Origin: DAOUBP01 sp034432655
GTDB taxonomy: Bacteria > Chloroflexota > Anaerolineae > CG2-30-64-16
Length of the DNA stretch: 37,306 nt
NCBI GenBank assembly: GCA_034432655.1
Contig: DAOUBP010000051.1
Location: 1-37,306, forward strand
Direction of reading: 5' to 3'
Every line of letters begins with the position of its first letter. The first letter of the stretch is position 1. This document shows, piece by piece, positions 1 to 7,510 of this stretch. The notes under the pieces are model-generated. The model saw only the letters and a program-made list of their open reading frames with translations. It was not told the DNA's origin and did no database searches. Made by a program: the position numbers and the translations under genes.

Positions 1-97
1 ACCCCCAGGCCCCCCCCCCCCCAAGCGGGGGCGGGGGCAATCCGGTGAAAGGGGGTCTGGCGGCGGCGTCGCCCCCAGAACCCCTCCAAAAAGATCG

Positions 98-137
98 CCC
101 GCCCCCCGCACGGCGGGGGGCGGGTTGGGGTGGGGGG
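98..137. other. GC hairpin and G-quadruplex-like tract
   Basis: The first 255 bases hold no gene I can support. Bases 98-124 form a GC-only inverted repeat with 10-bp arms. Bases 115-137 carry four G-runs (6, 3, 4 and 6 G) separated by 1-2 bases, which fits the G-quadruplex pattern on the plus strand. A run of 13 C lies near bases 10-22. On the minus strand the hairpin is followed a few bases later by a T-run (complement of aaaaa near 88-92), so it could end a minus-strand transcript. It lies at the edge of the window, so its partner gene is not visible. Confidence 0.4.
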
Positions 138-199
138 CATTGCCGTGGTAACGGAGAACAGCTGCAGCTTTTCTATGTCGTGCGCGCGTCGGCAAGCTG

Positions 200-208
200 T
201 GGTATGAT
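200..208 (+). promoter_or_regulatory. Extended -10 promoter for the C69 peptidase
   Basis: TGG-TATGAT is an extended -10 element (TGn plus a hexamer one base off consensus). No good -35 is visible 17 bp upstream, as expected for extended -10 promoters. It lies 48 bp before the start codon at 256. Confidence 0.4.
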
Positions 209-255
209 GGCCAGGAGGCTATCGAACGACTTTGCCGGAAAGGAGCGATCGAATC

Positions 256-1605
256 ATGTGTGACACCATGGTCGTGTTGGGGAGCGCCTCGGCCGACGGC
301 GTGACCCTGTTCGGCAAGAATTCGGATCGCGATCCGCGCGAACCCCACCACCTGCTGCGCATCCCGGCGGCCCGCCATCGGCCCGGCGAGGTCGTCCGCT
401 GCACCTACATCGAGGTGCCCCAGGTCGAGGAGACGTTCGAGGTATTGCTCTGCAAGCCGTCGTGGATCTGGGGCGCGGAGATGGGCGCCAATGAGCACGG
501 GGTCGCCATCGGCAATGAGGCGGTCTTCACGAAGGTGCCCTACGACCGCAAGCCGGGGTTGATCGGCATGGACCTGCTGCGCCTGGCCCTGGAGCGCAGC
601 CGCACGGCGCGGGAGGCGCTGGATGTGATCACCGGGCTGCTGGCGGAATACGGCCAGGGCGGCAACTGCGGCTACGTCAAGCCGCTCTTCTATCACAACA
701 GTTTCCTGATCGCCGACCCGCGGGAAGCATGGGTGCTGGAGACGGCCGGGCCGCACTGGGCGGCCGAGCAGGTGCGCGATATCCGCACCATCTCCAACCG
801 CATCACCATCGGCGACCGCTGGGACCTGGCCTCGCCCGATCTGGTGCACTACGCTGTGGAGCGGGGCTGGTGCCGCGGCCGGGCCGATTTCCACTTCGGC
901 CGCTGCTATTCCGACCTCATCTACACCCGCTTCTCGTATGCGGCCGGCCGTCAATGCCGCACAACCGGGCTGCTGCAGGCCAGGGCTGGCCGGCTGACCG
1001 TGGCGGATCTGATGCGCGTGCTGCGCGATCACGGCCCCCATGTCCGCGCCGACTGGACCCCGGCGCGCGGCCTGGCCGGCGCAACCGTCTGCGCGCACGC
1101 CGGCTTCGGGCCCATCCGCATCTCACAGACCACCGGCTCGCTGGTGTCGCACCTTGCCCCCGACGTGCAGACCCACTTCGTCACCGCCACCTCTGCGCCC
1201 TGCACCTCGCTCTTCAAGCCCGTCTGGCTGGGCACTGAGCTGCCGGACATCGGCCCGATCCCGGGTGCGACATACGACGAGGCAAGTCTCTTCTGGCGGC
1301 ACGAGGCGTTGCATCGGGCCACGCTGCGCAACTACGCGGCGGCGTTGCCGCTCTACGCGGCAGACCGGGATGCGCTTGAAGCGCAGTTCGTGGCCGGCGC
1401 GCTGGAACATCGCACGCGGCCGGCCGCCGAACGCGGCGCCTATGCCGCCGCCTGCTTCGCCGAGGCGGATGCGGCCGAGGCGCGCTGGCGGAAACGCCTG
1501 GCCGATGCGCACTTGCCGGACGCGCGGCCGTTCCTCTATGCCCGCGCCTGGCGTGACTTCGAGCGCGCGCCCGAGCATCACGCCCGGGGCGCCTTCAGCG
1601 TTTGA
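256..1605 (+). CDS. C69-family dipeptidase-like Ntn hydrolase
   Basis: Predicted 449-residue Ntn hydrolase of the C69 dipeptidase / acyl-aminoacyl hydrolase group, which cleaves amide bonds using an N-terminal cysteine. The start at 256 is chosen over an in-frame ATG at 232 because it follows an AAAGGAG ribosome site by about 10 bases and gives an N-terminus of Met-Cys-Asp-Thr-Met. Removing Met exposes Cys2 as the nucleophile. The FGKNSDR motif at residues 20-26 is typical of the family. No signal peptide is visible, so it is probably cytoplasmic. It has its own extended -10 promoter. Its 3' end overlaps the opposing gene by 11 bp. The substrate cannot be told from sequence; short peptides or acylated amino acids are family precedents. 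Confidence 0.85.
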   Translation: MCDTMVVLGSASADGVTLFGKNSDRDPREPHHLLRIPAARHRPGEVVRCTYIEVPQVEETFEVLLCKPSWIWGAEMGANEHGVAIGNEAVFTKVPYDRKPGLIGMDLLRLALERSRTAREALDVITGLLAEYGQGGNCGYVKPLFYHNSFLIADPREAWVLETAGPHWAAEQVRDIRTISNRITIGDRWDLASPDLVHYAVERGWCRGRADFHFGRCYSDLIYTRFSYAAGRQCRTTGLLQARAGRLTVADLMRVLRDHGPHVRADWTPARGLAGATVCAHAGFGPIRISQTTGSLVSHLAPDVQTHFVTATSAPCTSLFKPVWLGTELPDIGPIPGATYDEASLFWRHEALHRATLRNYAAALPLYAADRDALEAQFVAGALEHRTRPAAERGAYAAACFAEADAAEARWRKRLADAHLPDARPFLYARAWRDFERAPEHHARGAFSV

Positions 1606-2563
1606 TCCGTTCCGGCAAAATATAGGGGTAGGCGCGACCGGCCGCCGTCCGCAACCCGCGGTCGAGCTTGCGCAACGCCAGGAAGACACGCCAGATGAGC
1701 GCATCGAAGCGATAGTAGTCGCGCACCTCCTGGACGGTGAGCGGACGGTGGGCCGCCGTGGAGCGGAAGAAATCGTTGACCGTTGCGACCAGGTCCGGTA
1801 CGAGCTCCGGCCGGCCTTCCTTGTAGAAGTTGGCCACCAGGTCGAGGGCGACGCGGCGGAAATCGTAGTAGCGCGTCATCACTTCGGGCAGGAAGGCGCG
1901 GCGGATGAACCATAGCGTGAAGGACGGCGCGCTGCGCAGTAGCAGCTCCGGGTCGAGCTGTTCCTGGCCGTTGCGGCGCATCAACGGCGTGCTGGTATCC
2001 AGGTAGATCAGCTCGAGCGGGTCGGGCAGAAGAACGGTATCGTCGGTCCACCCGGCGATCGCCCAGTTCGAGATTTGTCCATCCAGGCCGAGCTCGAGCA
2101 CCCCCTGATGTTCCTGGTTATAGGCGAAGACCCGGCCGGCTTCTCTCAACACGGCCTGGACCAGACGCACGACCTGATCTGGCGCGAGCCGCTGGATCGC
2201 GCGATGGCCGATCGCCGCCGATGGGAAGCGCTCCTGGATGATGTAGAGCACCACGCGGTCACGGCCAGGGCTGGCCAGGCGCACCACCTCGCCGGAAGCC
2301 ACGCGCAGGCCGATCGTGTCGCTCAACGTGCGGACGTAGTCCCGATACAGCGCCTCGTAGCGCTCCGCTTCGGATTCGTCGCGAAACATGGGCATGCGCT
2401 TGCACGCCCACCCCTCGCCTTCGGCCGCAGCGATCTCGAACACCGTGCTGATCTCGCCATAGCCGAGCACGCGCGCCGGAATGGCGCTGCGCTCGGGATG
2501 ACGTGGGTTCAGGCCGGCCTCAAAACGCGCCAGAAACGTCTGCTCGATTGTGCCCTGCACCAT
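1595..2563 (-). CDS. Protein-kinase-like fold protein of unknown substrate
   Basis: A 322-residue protein I cannot assign to a named enzyme, but several landmarks of the kinase fold are visible. There is a glycine-rich loop at 33-43 (LGYGEISTVFE), a VAIK-like lysine at 55 (WACKRM), a catalytic-loop pattern D161-x4-N166, and a hydrophobic-LD motif with D189 (IYLDTS) where DFG would sit. It may resemble the uncharacterised DUF6206 family, from memory only. It starts 3 bp after the aminotransferase stop, and its ribosome site (GGGAGGTGAG) overlaps that stop, so the two are translationally coupled. The pairing suggests a small-molecule (amino-alcohol or amino-acid) kinase feeding a class III PLP enzyme. 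It could also be a catalytically inert pseudokinase. Confidence 0.7.
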   Translation of the reverse strand: MVQGTIEQTFLARFEAGLNPRHPERSAIPARVLGYGEISTVFEIAAAEGEGWACKRMPMFRDESEAERYEALYRDYVRTLSDTIGLRVASGEVVRLASPGRDRVVLYIIQERFPSAAIGHRAIQRLAPDQVVRLVQAVLREAGRVFAYNQEHQGVLELGLDGQISNWAIAGWTDDTVLLPDPLELIYLDTSTPLMRRNGQEQLDPELLLRSAPSFTLWFIRRAFLPEVMTRYYDFRRVALDLVANFYKEGRPELVPDLVATVNDFFRSTAAHRPLTVQEVRDYYRFDALIWRVFLALRKLDRGLRTAAGRAYPYILPERIKR

Positions 2564-2566
2564 GCC

Positions 2567-3859
2567 TCACCTCCCGCTTCGGGCGGCCGCGCGCGGGATC
2601 ATGTGCCTGAGTTGCACCAGCGCGGCGTCTATGCGCGCAAGGATCTCGTCGGCCAGGGGGCGGTCTATGGTCAGCGGCGGCAACAGTTGCACCACCCGGG
2701 GGTTGTTGCCCGCGTAGATCGCCAGCAAGCCGTGGTCGAAGGCGGCTCTGGTCAGAAGCGGCCCGTAGGCCTCGTGGCGCAGCTCGATGCCCATCATCAG
2801 GCCCAACTGGCGCAATCCGACCAGCAGATCCGCGTGACGGGAGGTCAGCTCGCAAAAGCCCGCGGCAAAGATGGCGGCCAGTTCCTGCACATGGGCCAGG
2901 AAACCGGGCGCAGAGGTGATCTCCAGCACCTTGAGCGCGACCGGGCAGCCCACCTCGGCCCCGCCGAAGGTCGAGATGTGCACGAACGGGTCGCGATGGA
3001 AGACCGATTCCAATGGTTCGGCCAGGCAGGTAGCTGCCATCGGGTAGATGCCGCCCGAAAGCCCCTTGCCGATCACCAGGATGTCAGGCGCAACGCCGAA
3101 GTGCTCGATGCCCCAGAGCCGGCCGGTGCGCCCCAGCCCCGCCTGCACCTCGTCTATGATCAGCAGCGCGCCGGCCTGATCGCAGAGCCGACGCACGGCC
3201 GGGAAATAGGCCGGGTCGGGGATGGGCATGCCTGCCGTGGCGGGCACGGTCTCCAGCACCACGGCAGCCGTGTCGTCACCGATAGCCGCAGCAACAGCAT
3301 CAGCATCACCGAAGGGCACCTGGACGAAGCCGGGCAGCGGCGGGCCGAATCCGTCACGGAATTTGCTGTCCCCCGCTGCAAGCGCCAGGCCGGTGCAGCC
3401 GTGGTAGCCGCCCCGTGCTGAGATGATGCCGGTGCGACGGGTGTAGCCGCGCGCGACCTTGATCGCCAGGTCCATCGCCTCGCCGCCGGCCACGGCGAAC
3501 ACGGTGTAGGGCAGATGGCCGGGGGTCACGCGCGCCAGCGCCTCGGCCAGGGCGGCGCGCTGCTCGCTGATCAGATGGTGGTTGCCGATGTCCAGCTCGG
3601 CCAGGCTGGCGATCAGCGTCTCGATGATCTGTCTGTTGCGGTGGCCGAGGTTGTACACGCCGCCGTTGCAGTGACAATCAATCAGCCGGGTCTTGCCGTC
3701 CACGTCCCAGAGATAGGGGCCTTCGCGGCGTCCCATCACGAAGTCAATGCCTGCGGCCTGGAAGAAACGCACCTTGCCCGATGAGACGTGGCGGCCGAAC
3801 GCGGCGATGATCTCATCCCGGCCACGTGTGGCGATCATGGCATCCTGAGGTGTGGGCAT
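2567..3859 (-). CDS. Class III PLP-dependent aminotransferase (or phospho-lyase)
   Basis: A 430-residue fold-type I PLP enzyme of the class III aminotransferase group. Visible landmarks are the cofactor Asp236 in IIDEVQAGLGRTG and the Schiff-base Lys265 in DILVIGKGLSGG, plus the GGYHGCT region near 150-156 that stacks on the PLP ring. Length is normal for the group. The start at 3859 follows a GGAGGGGAGT ribosome site. Class III members include omega-aminotransferases, ornithine-type enzymes and PLP phospho-lyases (for example phosphoethanolamine or phosphohydroxylysine lyase, which partner with APH-like kinases). The downstream coupled kinase-like gene makes the lyase option worth keeping open. 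The exact substrate is not deducible. Confidence 0.88.
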   Translation of the reverse strand: MPTPQDAMIATRGRDEIIAAFGRHVSSGKVRFFQAAGIDFVMGRREGPYLWDVDGKTRLIDCHCNGGVYNLGHRNRQIIETLIASLAELDIGNHHLISEQRAALAEALARVTPGHLPYTVFAVAGGEAMDLAIKVARGYTRRTGIISARGGYHGCTGLALAAGDSKFRDGFGPPLPGFVQVPFGDADAVAAAIGDDTAAVVLETVPATAGMPIPDPAYFPAVRRLCDQAGALLIIDEVQAGLGRTGRLWGIEHFGVAPDILVIGKGLSGGIYPMAATCLAEPLESVFHRDPFVHISTFGGAEVGCPVALKVLEITSAPGFLAHVQELAAIFAAGFCELTSRHADLLVGLRQLGLMMGIELRHEAYGPLLTRAAFDHGLLAIYAGNNPRVVQLLPPLTIDRPLADEILARIDAALVQLRHMIPRAAARSGR

Positions 3860-3902
3860 ACTCCCCTCCGCACGGAATCACGGATGTGCCAGCGATGGGC
3901 AT

Positions 3903-3908
3903 AGTATA
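3903..3908 (-). promoter_or_regulatory. -10 element upstream of the aminotransferase operon
   Basis: On the minus strand a TATACT hexamer lies 44 bp before the aminotransferase start. The -35 region 17 bp upstream is weak. The intergenic region 3860-4151 therefore carries divergent promoters; apart from these, 3920-4060 shows nothing I recognise. Confidence 0.35.
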
Positions 3909-4068
3909 CTCGATTTTGCGGCTTCGCACGAGTTGCCGACAACGGATAGCAGCCCACTGGCCGGGCATGTCGCTCACTGCCGGGAGCGGTAGGCCTTTGC
4001 GGTCGGCCTGCGGCTGGACGAGCCGGAGGGTGTTCTGCCCTTCTGCCGATCTACCGGCGAGCGTGTAT

Positions 4069-4113
4069 TGATATCGAATACATATTGACATTTTGCACAT
4101 ATTGTGATATCAT
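4069..4113 (+). promoter_or_regulatory. Strong sigma-70-type promoter with candidate PadR operator
   Basis: TTGACA (4085-4090), a 17-bp spacer and TATCAT (4108-4113) make a near-consensus promoter about 40 bp before the PadR start. Two GATATC boxes (TGATATC at 4069-4075, GATATCA at 4106-4112) flank the core elements as an inverted repeat. CATATTG is directly repeated at 4081-4087 and 4098-4104. The right GATATC overlaps the -10 element, so a dimeric repressor bound here would block polymerase. PadR proteins commonly control their own promoters, so autoregulation is likely. Confidence 0.7.
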
Positions 4114-4151
4114 CCAATCGGACAAGTTGAGAGATGTCGGAGGTAACTGCC

Positions 4152-4550
4152 ATGCCAAGAGGACGCTGGGGACGCGGGATCGGCTTCGGCGGCGCGGCTT
4201 GCCCGCGGCGCATCAGCCGTTTCCTGGAGCCGTGCCTGTTGTTGTTGTTGCGCGATGATGCGACCCATGGCTACAACCTGCTGGAGGCGCTGGATCAGTT
4301 CGGCTTTGCGCGGGGGAGTGTGGACGCCAGCGTGGTCTATCGCATCCTGCGCGAGATGGAGGAGGCCGGCTGGGTCAGCTCGCAGTGGGATACGGCCGGT
4401 TCTGGCCCGCCGCGGCGGGTGTACAGCGTGACGCCGGACGGCGAGGAGTACCTCGCTGCGTGGATCAACGATCTGCGCTGCACGCGCGATGAGATTGACC
4501 GTTTCATCGAGACCTATACCCGACAGGAGGCGGGCCGGAGCAACAAATGA
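4152..4550 (+). CDS. PadR-family transcriptional regulator
   Basis: A 132-residue winged-helix regulator. The LLLLLRDDATHGYNLLEAL segment and the following VVYRILREMEEAGWV are the recognition-helix region typical of PadR, followed by a wing with RRVYSVTPDGEEYL. The ATG at 4152 is preferred over the in-frame ATG at 4134 because GGAGGT at 4139-4144 sits 7 bases before it; the upstream ATG overlaps that site. It heads the plus-strand redox cluster, with the ferredoxin 32 bp downstream. It probably senses a small molecule or redox signal and represses the cluster from the operator at 4069-4112. The ligand is unknown. Confidence 0.9.
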   Translation: MPRGRWGRGIGFGGAACPRRISRFLEPCLLLLLRDDATHGYNLLEALDQFGFARGSVDASVVYRILREMEEAGWVSSQWDTAGSGPPRRVYSVTPDGEEYLAAWINDLRCTRDEIDRFIETYTRQEAGRSNK

Positions 4551-4582
4551 AGAAGCAAAGCTGATGGCCAGAGAGGAAGCCG

Positions 4583-5077
4583 ATGTACCGGGTTGATGAA
4601 ACAATCTGCACGGGCTGCGGCGCTTGCGTTGAGGCATGCCCGGCCGGCGCGATCGCTCTGAATGGCCGGGCGCACATTGACCAGGCGGCTTGTGTTGACT
4701 GCGGGTGCTGCGCCGATGCGTGTCCGCAGGGCGCTATCGTGATGGTCAACGCCGCCGAACCGGCTACGGCAGCTACCGCACCTGGGATGAGCACACCGAT
4801 GATCGTCCCTGCCGTGATCCCTTCAGGGGCTGCAACCCTGCTGCCGCAGCCGGAGGTCGAGCAGCTGCCCGTCGAACTGCGCCGCAGCCGCATTTGGCCG
4901 ATGGTGGGCGGCGCGCTGATCTGGGCCGCGCGCGAGCTGTTGCCCGAAGTCATCGCCGCCTGGCGGGCGTCCCGCGCCGGGACGGGGCAGCCGGCGAGCC
5001 GCAAATCAACGACCATCGGCCTGACTGTCGCAACGAGGCGTCGTGCCAGCCATCGGCATCGCTGGGGCCGGGCTTAG
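4583..5077 (+). CDS. 2x[4Fe-4S] ferredoxin-like protein with C-terminal extension
   Basis: A 164-residue protein with an N-terminal bacterial ferredoxin domain. Two CxxCxxCxxxC motifs (C9, C12, C15, C19 and C37, C40, C43, C47) should ligate two [4Fe-4S] clusters. Residues 55-164 are a Pro/Ala-rich then Arg-rich tail of about 110 residues that I do not recognise; it contains a hydrophobic stretch around residues 110-130 (WPMVGGALIWAARELLPEVI) that might touch a membrane. The ribosome site is AGAGGAAG. It follows the PadR gene and precedes NifX/Mrp genes, so it may supply electrons to the Fe-S or metal-cofactor machinery encoded next door. Confidence 0.85.
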   Translation: MYRVDETICTGCGACVEACPAGAIALNGRAHIDQAACVDCGCCADACPQGAIVMVNAAEPATAATAPGMSTPMIVPAVIPSGAATLLPQPEVEQLPVELRRSRIWPMVGGALIWAARELLPEVIAAWRASRAGTGQPASRKSTTIGLTVATRRRASHRHRWGRA

Positions 5078-5139
5078 GGTTCGTAAAAGAATAAGCTCCG
5101 TCGCTGGCTCGGTCAGAGACCGGCCAGAACGAAAGGCTG

Positions 5140-5187
5140 CCAGTCTACCAGTTTACCGGTTTACCAGTCTACCAGTCTACCAACTCA
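5140..5187. repeat. Tandem octamer repeat (CCAGTCTA-type)
   Basis: Five to six 8-bp units (CCAGTCTA, CCAGTTTA, CCGGTTTA, CCAGTCTA, CCAGTCTA, CCAACTCA) end just before the ribosome site of the NifX-like gene at 5200. Units vary at one to three positions. No dyad is present, so it is not a terminator. It fills most of the 122-bp gap after the ferredoxin gene. Confidence 0.8.
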
Positions 5188-5199
5188 CGGAGGATTTGT

Positions 5200-5586
5200 A
5201 TGCGTATCGCAGTTTCCACAGAAACCAACGCCGGCCTGGATGCGCCGGTGGCGGGCCACTTCGGGCGTTGCCCGTTCTTCACCCTGATTGATCTGGAAGG
5301 GGATCAGGTCCAGGCCGTCCAGGTCGTCGCGAACCCGTTCTTCCCGAACCATGAACCGGGGCAAGTGCCGGGCTTCATCTACAGCCAGGGGGTGCAAGCC
5401 ATGGTGACGGGCGGCATGGGGGCGCGAGCAGCCGCGTTCTTCGAGCAATACGGCATCCGGCCGGTGACCGGCGCGGCCGGCACGGTGCGCCAGGCGCTGG
5501 AGGCGTATCAGCGCGGGGAGCTGGGCGGCTGGCAACCGTGCAGCGACAGCGTGGCGCACGGCCACGGCCATCACGCGGGCTCCTGA
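5200..5586 (+). CDS. NifX/NifB-C-terminal-like (dinitrogenase Fe-Mo cofactor binding) protein
   Basis: A 128-residue protein of the NifX / FeMo-cofactor-binding fold. It starts MRIAVST and has the family pattern of GHFGRCPFF near residues 19-27, a TGGMGARA turn near 69-76 and a His-rich tail (HGHGHH) that could bind metal. The ribosome site CACGGAGG precedes the ATG. Outside nitrogen fixation, small NifX-like proteins are commonly found beside Mrp and MinD-like ATPases in anaerobes, where they are thought to carry Fe-S or other metal clusters; their exact role is not established. The Mrp gene follows 16 bp downstream. No nif structural genes are present. Confidence 0.85.
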   Translation: MRIAVSTETNAGLDAPVAGHFGRCPFFTLIDLEGDQVQAVQVVANPFFPNHEPGQVPGFIYSQGVQAMVTGGMGARAAAFFEQYGIRPVTGAAGTVRQALEAYQRGELGGWQPCSDSVAHGHGHHAGS

Positions 5587-5602
5587 TGGACACAGGTGCA
5601 AG

Positions 5603-6676
5603 ATGATCGCCGAAACAGAAGTGCGTCGTGCCCTGGCGAAGGTATTGGACCCGGAACTGGGCCGCAGCATCGTGGACCTGGGGATGGTGCGGGATGTGCA
5701 GGTGGCCGGGAACAAGGTCACGCTTACCCTCGCTCTGACCACACCGGCCTGCCCGCTCAAAGAGCAGATCGAAAGGAATGCCCGGCTGGCGGTGCTCGCC
5801 GTGCCGGGCGTGGAGGCCGTGGAGATCCGGCTGGACGAGATGACGGCGGAGGAGAAGGCCCGCTTGCAGGGCCGCGAGCCGGCTGAGGGTCTGGCCGAGA
5901 AGCTGAACCATGTGAAGCATGTCATCGCGGTGATGAGCGGCAAGGGCGGCGTGGGCAAGTCACTGGTCGCCGGCTTGCTGGCGGTCAGCCTGCGGCGCAG
6001 CGGGTACACAGTGGGCGTGCTGGACGCCGACATCACCGGCCCCAGCATCCCCAAGATGTTCTTCCCGAACGGCGCGCGCCCCGGCGCCAGCCCGGTCGCG
6101 ATCCTGCCCGCGGAGACGCGCGGCGGCATCCGGGTGATGTCCATCAACCTGCTGCTGGAGAGCGAAGACCAGGCCGTGATCTGGCGCGGGCCGCTGATCA
6201 GCGGCGCCATCCGCCAGTTCTGGACCGATGTGCTGTGGGGCGACCTGGACTACCTGATCGTGGACCTGCCGCCGGGCACCTCCGACGCCTCGCTCACGGT
6301 GCTCCAATCGCTGCCGATGAGCGGGGTGGTGCTGGTCACTTCGCCGCAGGACCTGGCCGGGATGGTGGTGCGCAAGGCCGCGCGGATGATCCAACAGGTC
6401 GGCGCGCCGATCCTGGGGCTCATCGAGAACATGAGCTACTTCGTGTGTCCGGACACCGGCAAGCAGCACGACATCTTCGGCGCCAGCCGGGGCGAGGTGA
6501 TGGCGGCGCGGCTAGGCGTGCCCTTCCTGGGCCGCCTGCCCATAGACCCGAAGGTAACGACCCTGTGCGATGCAGGCCAGCTCGAATTTTACGGCGCCGA
6601 GGCGTTCCAGCCGATTGCCGATCGGCTCATCGAGCTGACGCCGCCTGCCCGGCCGGCGTTGATGCCGGGGAAGTGA
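5603..6676 (+). CDS. Mrp/ApbC-family Fe-S carrier ATPase with MIP18 domain
   Basis: A 357-residue Fe-S cluster carrier. Residues 1-90 are a MIP18 (DUF59) domain with a conserved cysteine (C50 in TTPACPL). Residues 105-350 are a ParA/MinD-like P-loop ATPase with the deviant Walker A SGKGGVGKS at 112-120 and a DLPPGTSD motif. The usual C-terminal CxxC of Mrp/NBP35, which bridges a [4Fe-4S] cluster across the dimer, is reduced to a single cysteine (C282, in VCPDTG); this variant occurs in some bacterial homologues. The ribosome site is a modest AGGTG. The gene sits between the NifX-like and DUF5320 genes and is expected to move Fe-S clusters to client proteins in the cytoplasm. Confidence 0.92.
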   Translation: MIAETEVRRALAKVLDPELGRSIVDLGMVRDVQVAGNKVTLTLALTTPACPLKEQIERNARLAVLAVPGVEAVEIRLDEMTAEEKARLQGREPAEGLAEKLNHVKHVIAVMSGKGGVGKSLVAGLLAVSLRRSGYTVGVLDADITGPSIPKMFFPNGARPGASPVAILPAETRGGIRVMSINLLLESEDQAVIWRGPLISGAIRQFWTDVLWGDLDYLIVDLPPGTSDASLTVLQSLPMSGVVLVTSPQDLAGMVVRKAARMIQQVGAPILGLIENMSYFVCPDTGKQHDIFGASRGEVMAARLGVPFLGRLPIDPKVTTLCDAGQLEFYGAEAFQPIADRLIELTPPARPALMPGK

Positions 6677-6701
6677 GGTGTTTTGCATAGGACGGTTCGC
6701 C

Positions 6702-6746
6702 GCACTCACGTGCCAGGCACCTCCGAGGTGCCTGGCACGTGAGTGC
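6702..6746. repeat. Palindromic repeat, copy 1 (GTGCCAGGCAC family)
   Basis: A perfect 45-bp palindrome with 22-bp arms and a single-base centre. The core is CGTGCCAGGCACCTC and its complement. It lies 25 bp after the Mrp stop. No T-run follows on either strand, so it is a dispersed palindrome rather than a classical terminator, though the RNA would fold strongly. Confidence 0.92.
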
Positions 6747-6808
6747 GCTGCTGATTTCTCATTGCGCGCTGTGTCCGTAAGGTGTGATCAACTGAAAGGA
6801 GTGGAGCG

Positions 6809-7159
6809 ATGCCAAGAGGAGATCGTACAGGACCATGGGGGACCGGCCCGATGACCGGCCGTGGTGCGGGTTGGTGCGCCGGCTACGACCGGCCGGGGTA
6901 TGCCAACCCGTTGCCCAGGCTTGGCCTGGGACTGGGCTATCGCGGTGGTGGCCGCGGCTGGCGCCATATGTACTACGCCACCGGGTTACCCGGCTGGGCG
7001 CGGGCGGGGTTCGTACCGCCAGTGCCGCCGGCGCCGCCGGCCGAGGCGGAACTGGCGGCACTCAAGGCGCAGGCCAGGTGGCTGAGCAGCAGCCTTGAGG
7101 CGATCAACAAGCGCATCGAGGCGCTCGAAAGCCGCGGCACAACACCTACAGAGGAATAG
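6809..7159 (+). CDS. DUF5320 domain protein
   Basis: A 116-residue protein with the characteristic N-terminus MPRGDRTGPWGTGPMTGRGAG of DUF5320, followed by a Gly/Tyr/Arg-rich segment, a proline-rich hinge (PPVPPAPPAEAE, about 71-82) and a C-terminal helix (about 83-112) with heptad spacing that looks like a coiled coil. The ribosome site AAAGGAGTGG precedes the ATG. Proteins of this family recur beside NifX-like and MinD-like genes in anaerobic bacteria and archaea. Their function is unknown. The context suggests a structural or partner role in the metal-cofactor cluster. Confidence 0.85.
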   Translation: MPRGDRTGPWGTGPMTGRGAGWCAGYDRPGYANPLPRLGLGLGYRGGGRGWRHMYYATGLPGWARAGFVPPVPPAPPAEAELAALKAQARWLSSSLEAINKRIEALESRGTTPTEE

Positions 7160-7162
7160 AGG

Positions 7163-7193
7163 AGTAAGGGCGCAGCGGTGCTGCGCCCTTACT
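7163..7193. repeat. Perfect stem-loop between the DUF5320 and zinc-ribbon genes
   Basis: A 14-bp perfect inverted repeat (AGTAAGGGCGCAGC and its complement) around a 3-base loop begins 4 bp after the DUF5320 stop. No U-tract follows, so it may act as an mRNA-stabilising or processing hairpin, or be another dispersed palindrome. Seen directly; role inferred. Confidence 0.7.
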
Positions 7194-7221
7194 CTGACGG
7201 ATCAAGGCAAGGAGGTGAACC

Positions 7222-7443
7222 ATGTTCGGACGATGGTTCCGTGGCGGCCGTGGCCAAGGCGGGGGTGGCTTGGGGCGCGGGGCTGGAGGCGGCCTGGGGC
7301 GCGGGGGCGGCAACAAGCCCGGCTCCGGGCCCGGCGGCTACTGCGTGTGTCCCAACTGCGGCTACCGGGAGCCCCATCAGGTCGGCCGACGGTGCATGGA
7401 CATCGCCTGTCCGCAGTGCGGCACGCGGCTGGTGAAAGAATAG
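7222..7443 (+). CDS. Small Gly-rich zinc-ribbon protein
   Basis: A 73-residue protein. The first 40 residues are Gly/Arg-rich (GGGLGRGAGGGLGRGGG). The rest holds six cysteines (C41, C43, C46, C58, C63, C66), with two CxxC knuckles CPNCG and CPQCG that should form a zinc ribbon or hold a metal cluster. The ribosome site AAGGAGGTGA is very strong. It sits between DUF5320 and the second NifX-like gene. Short proteins with a paired CPxCG motif are frequent in such clusters; the function is not known. Confidence 0.8.
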   Translation: MFGRWFRGGRGQGGGGLGRGAGGGLGRGGGNKPGSGPGGYCVCPNCGYREPHQVGRRCMDIACPQCGTRLVKE

Positions 7444-7453
7444 CGATGCGTCA

Positions 7454-7490
7454 TCACGTGCCAGGCACCTCTGAGGTGCCTGGCACGTGA
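7454..7490. repeat. Palindromic repeat, copy 2
   Basis: A 37-bp palindrome, TCACGTGCCAGGCACCTC and complement, 11 bp after the zinc-ribbon stop. It is followed by GCGTAGTTTTTCTTG; a nearly identical stretch (TCGTAGTTTTTCATC) follows copy 3, so repeat plus flank appear duplicated. Confidence 0.9.
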
Positions 7491-7510
7491 GCGTAGTTTT
7501 TCTTGCATCG

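Noticed and set aside
45..263. 72-residue frame at the left edge
   Set aside because: Made from homopolymer and G-rich sequence, with no ribosome site and no family features.
6702..6746. Palindrome as an intrinsic terminator
   Set aside because: No T-run on either strand, and the same core occurs inside coding sequence at 8094, so a general repeat explains it better.
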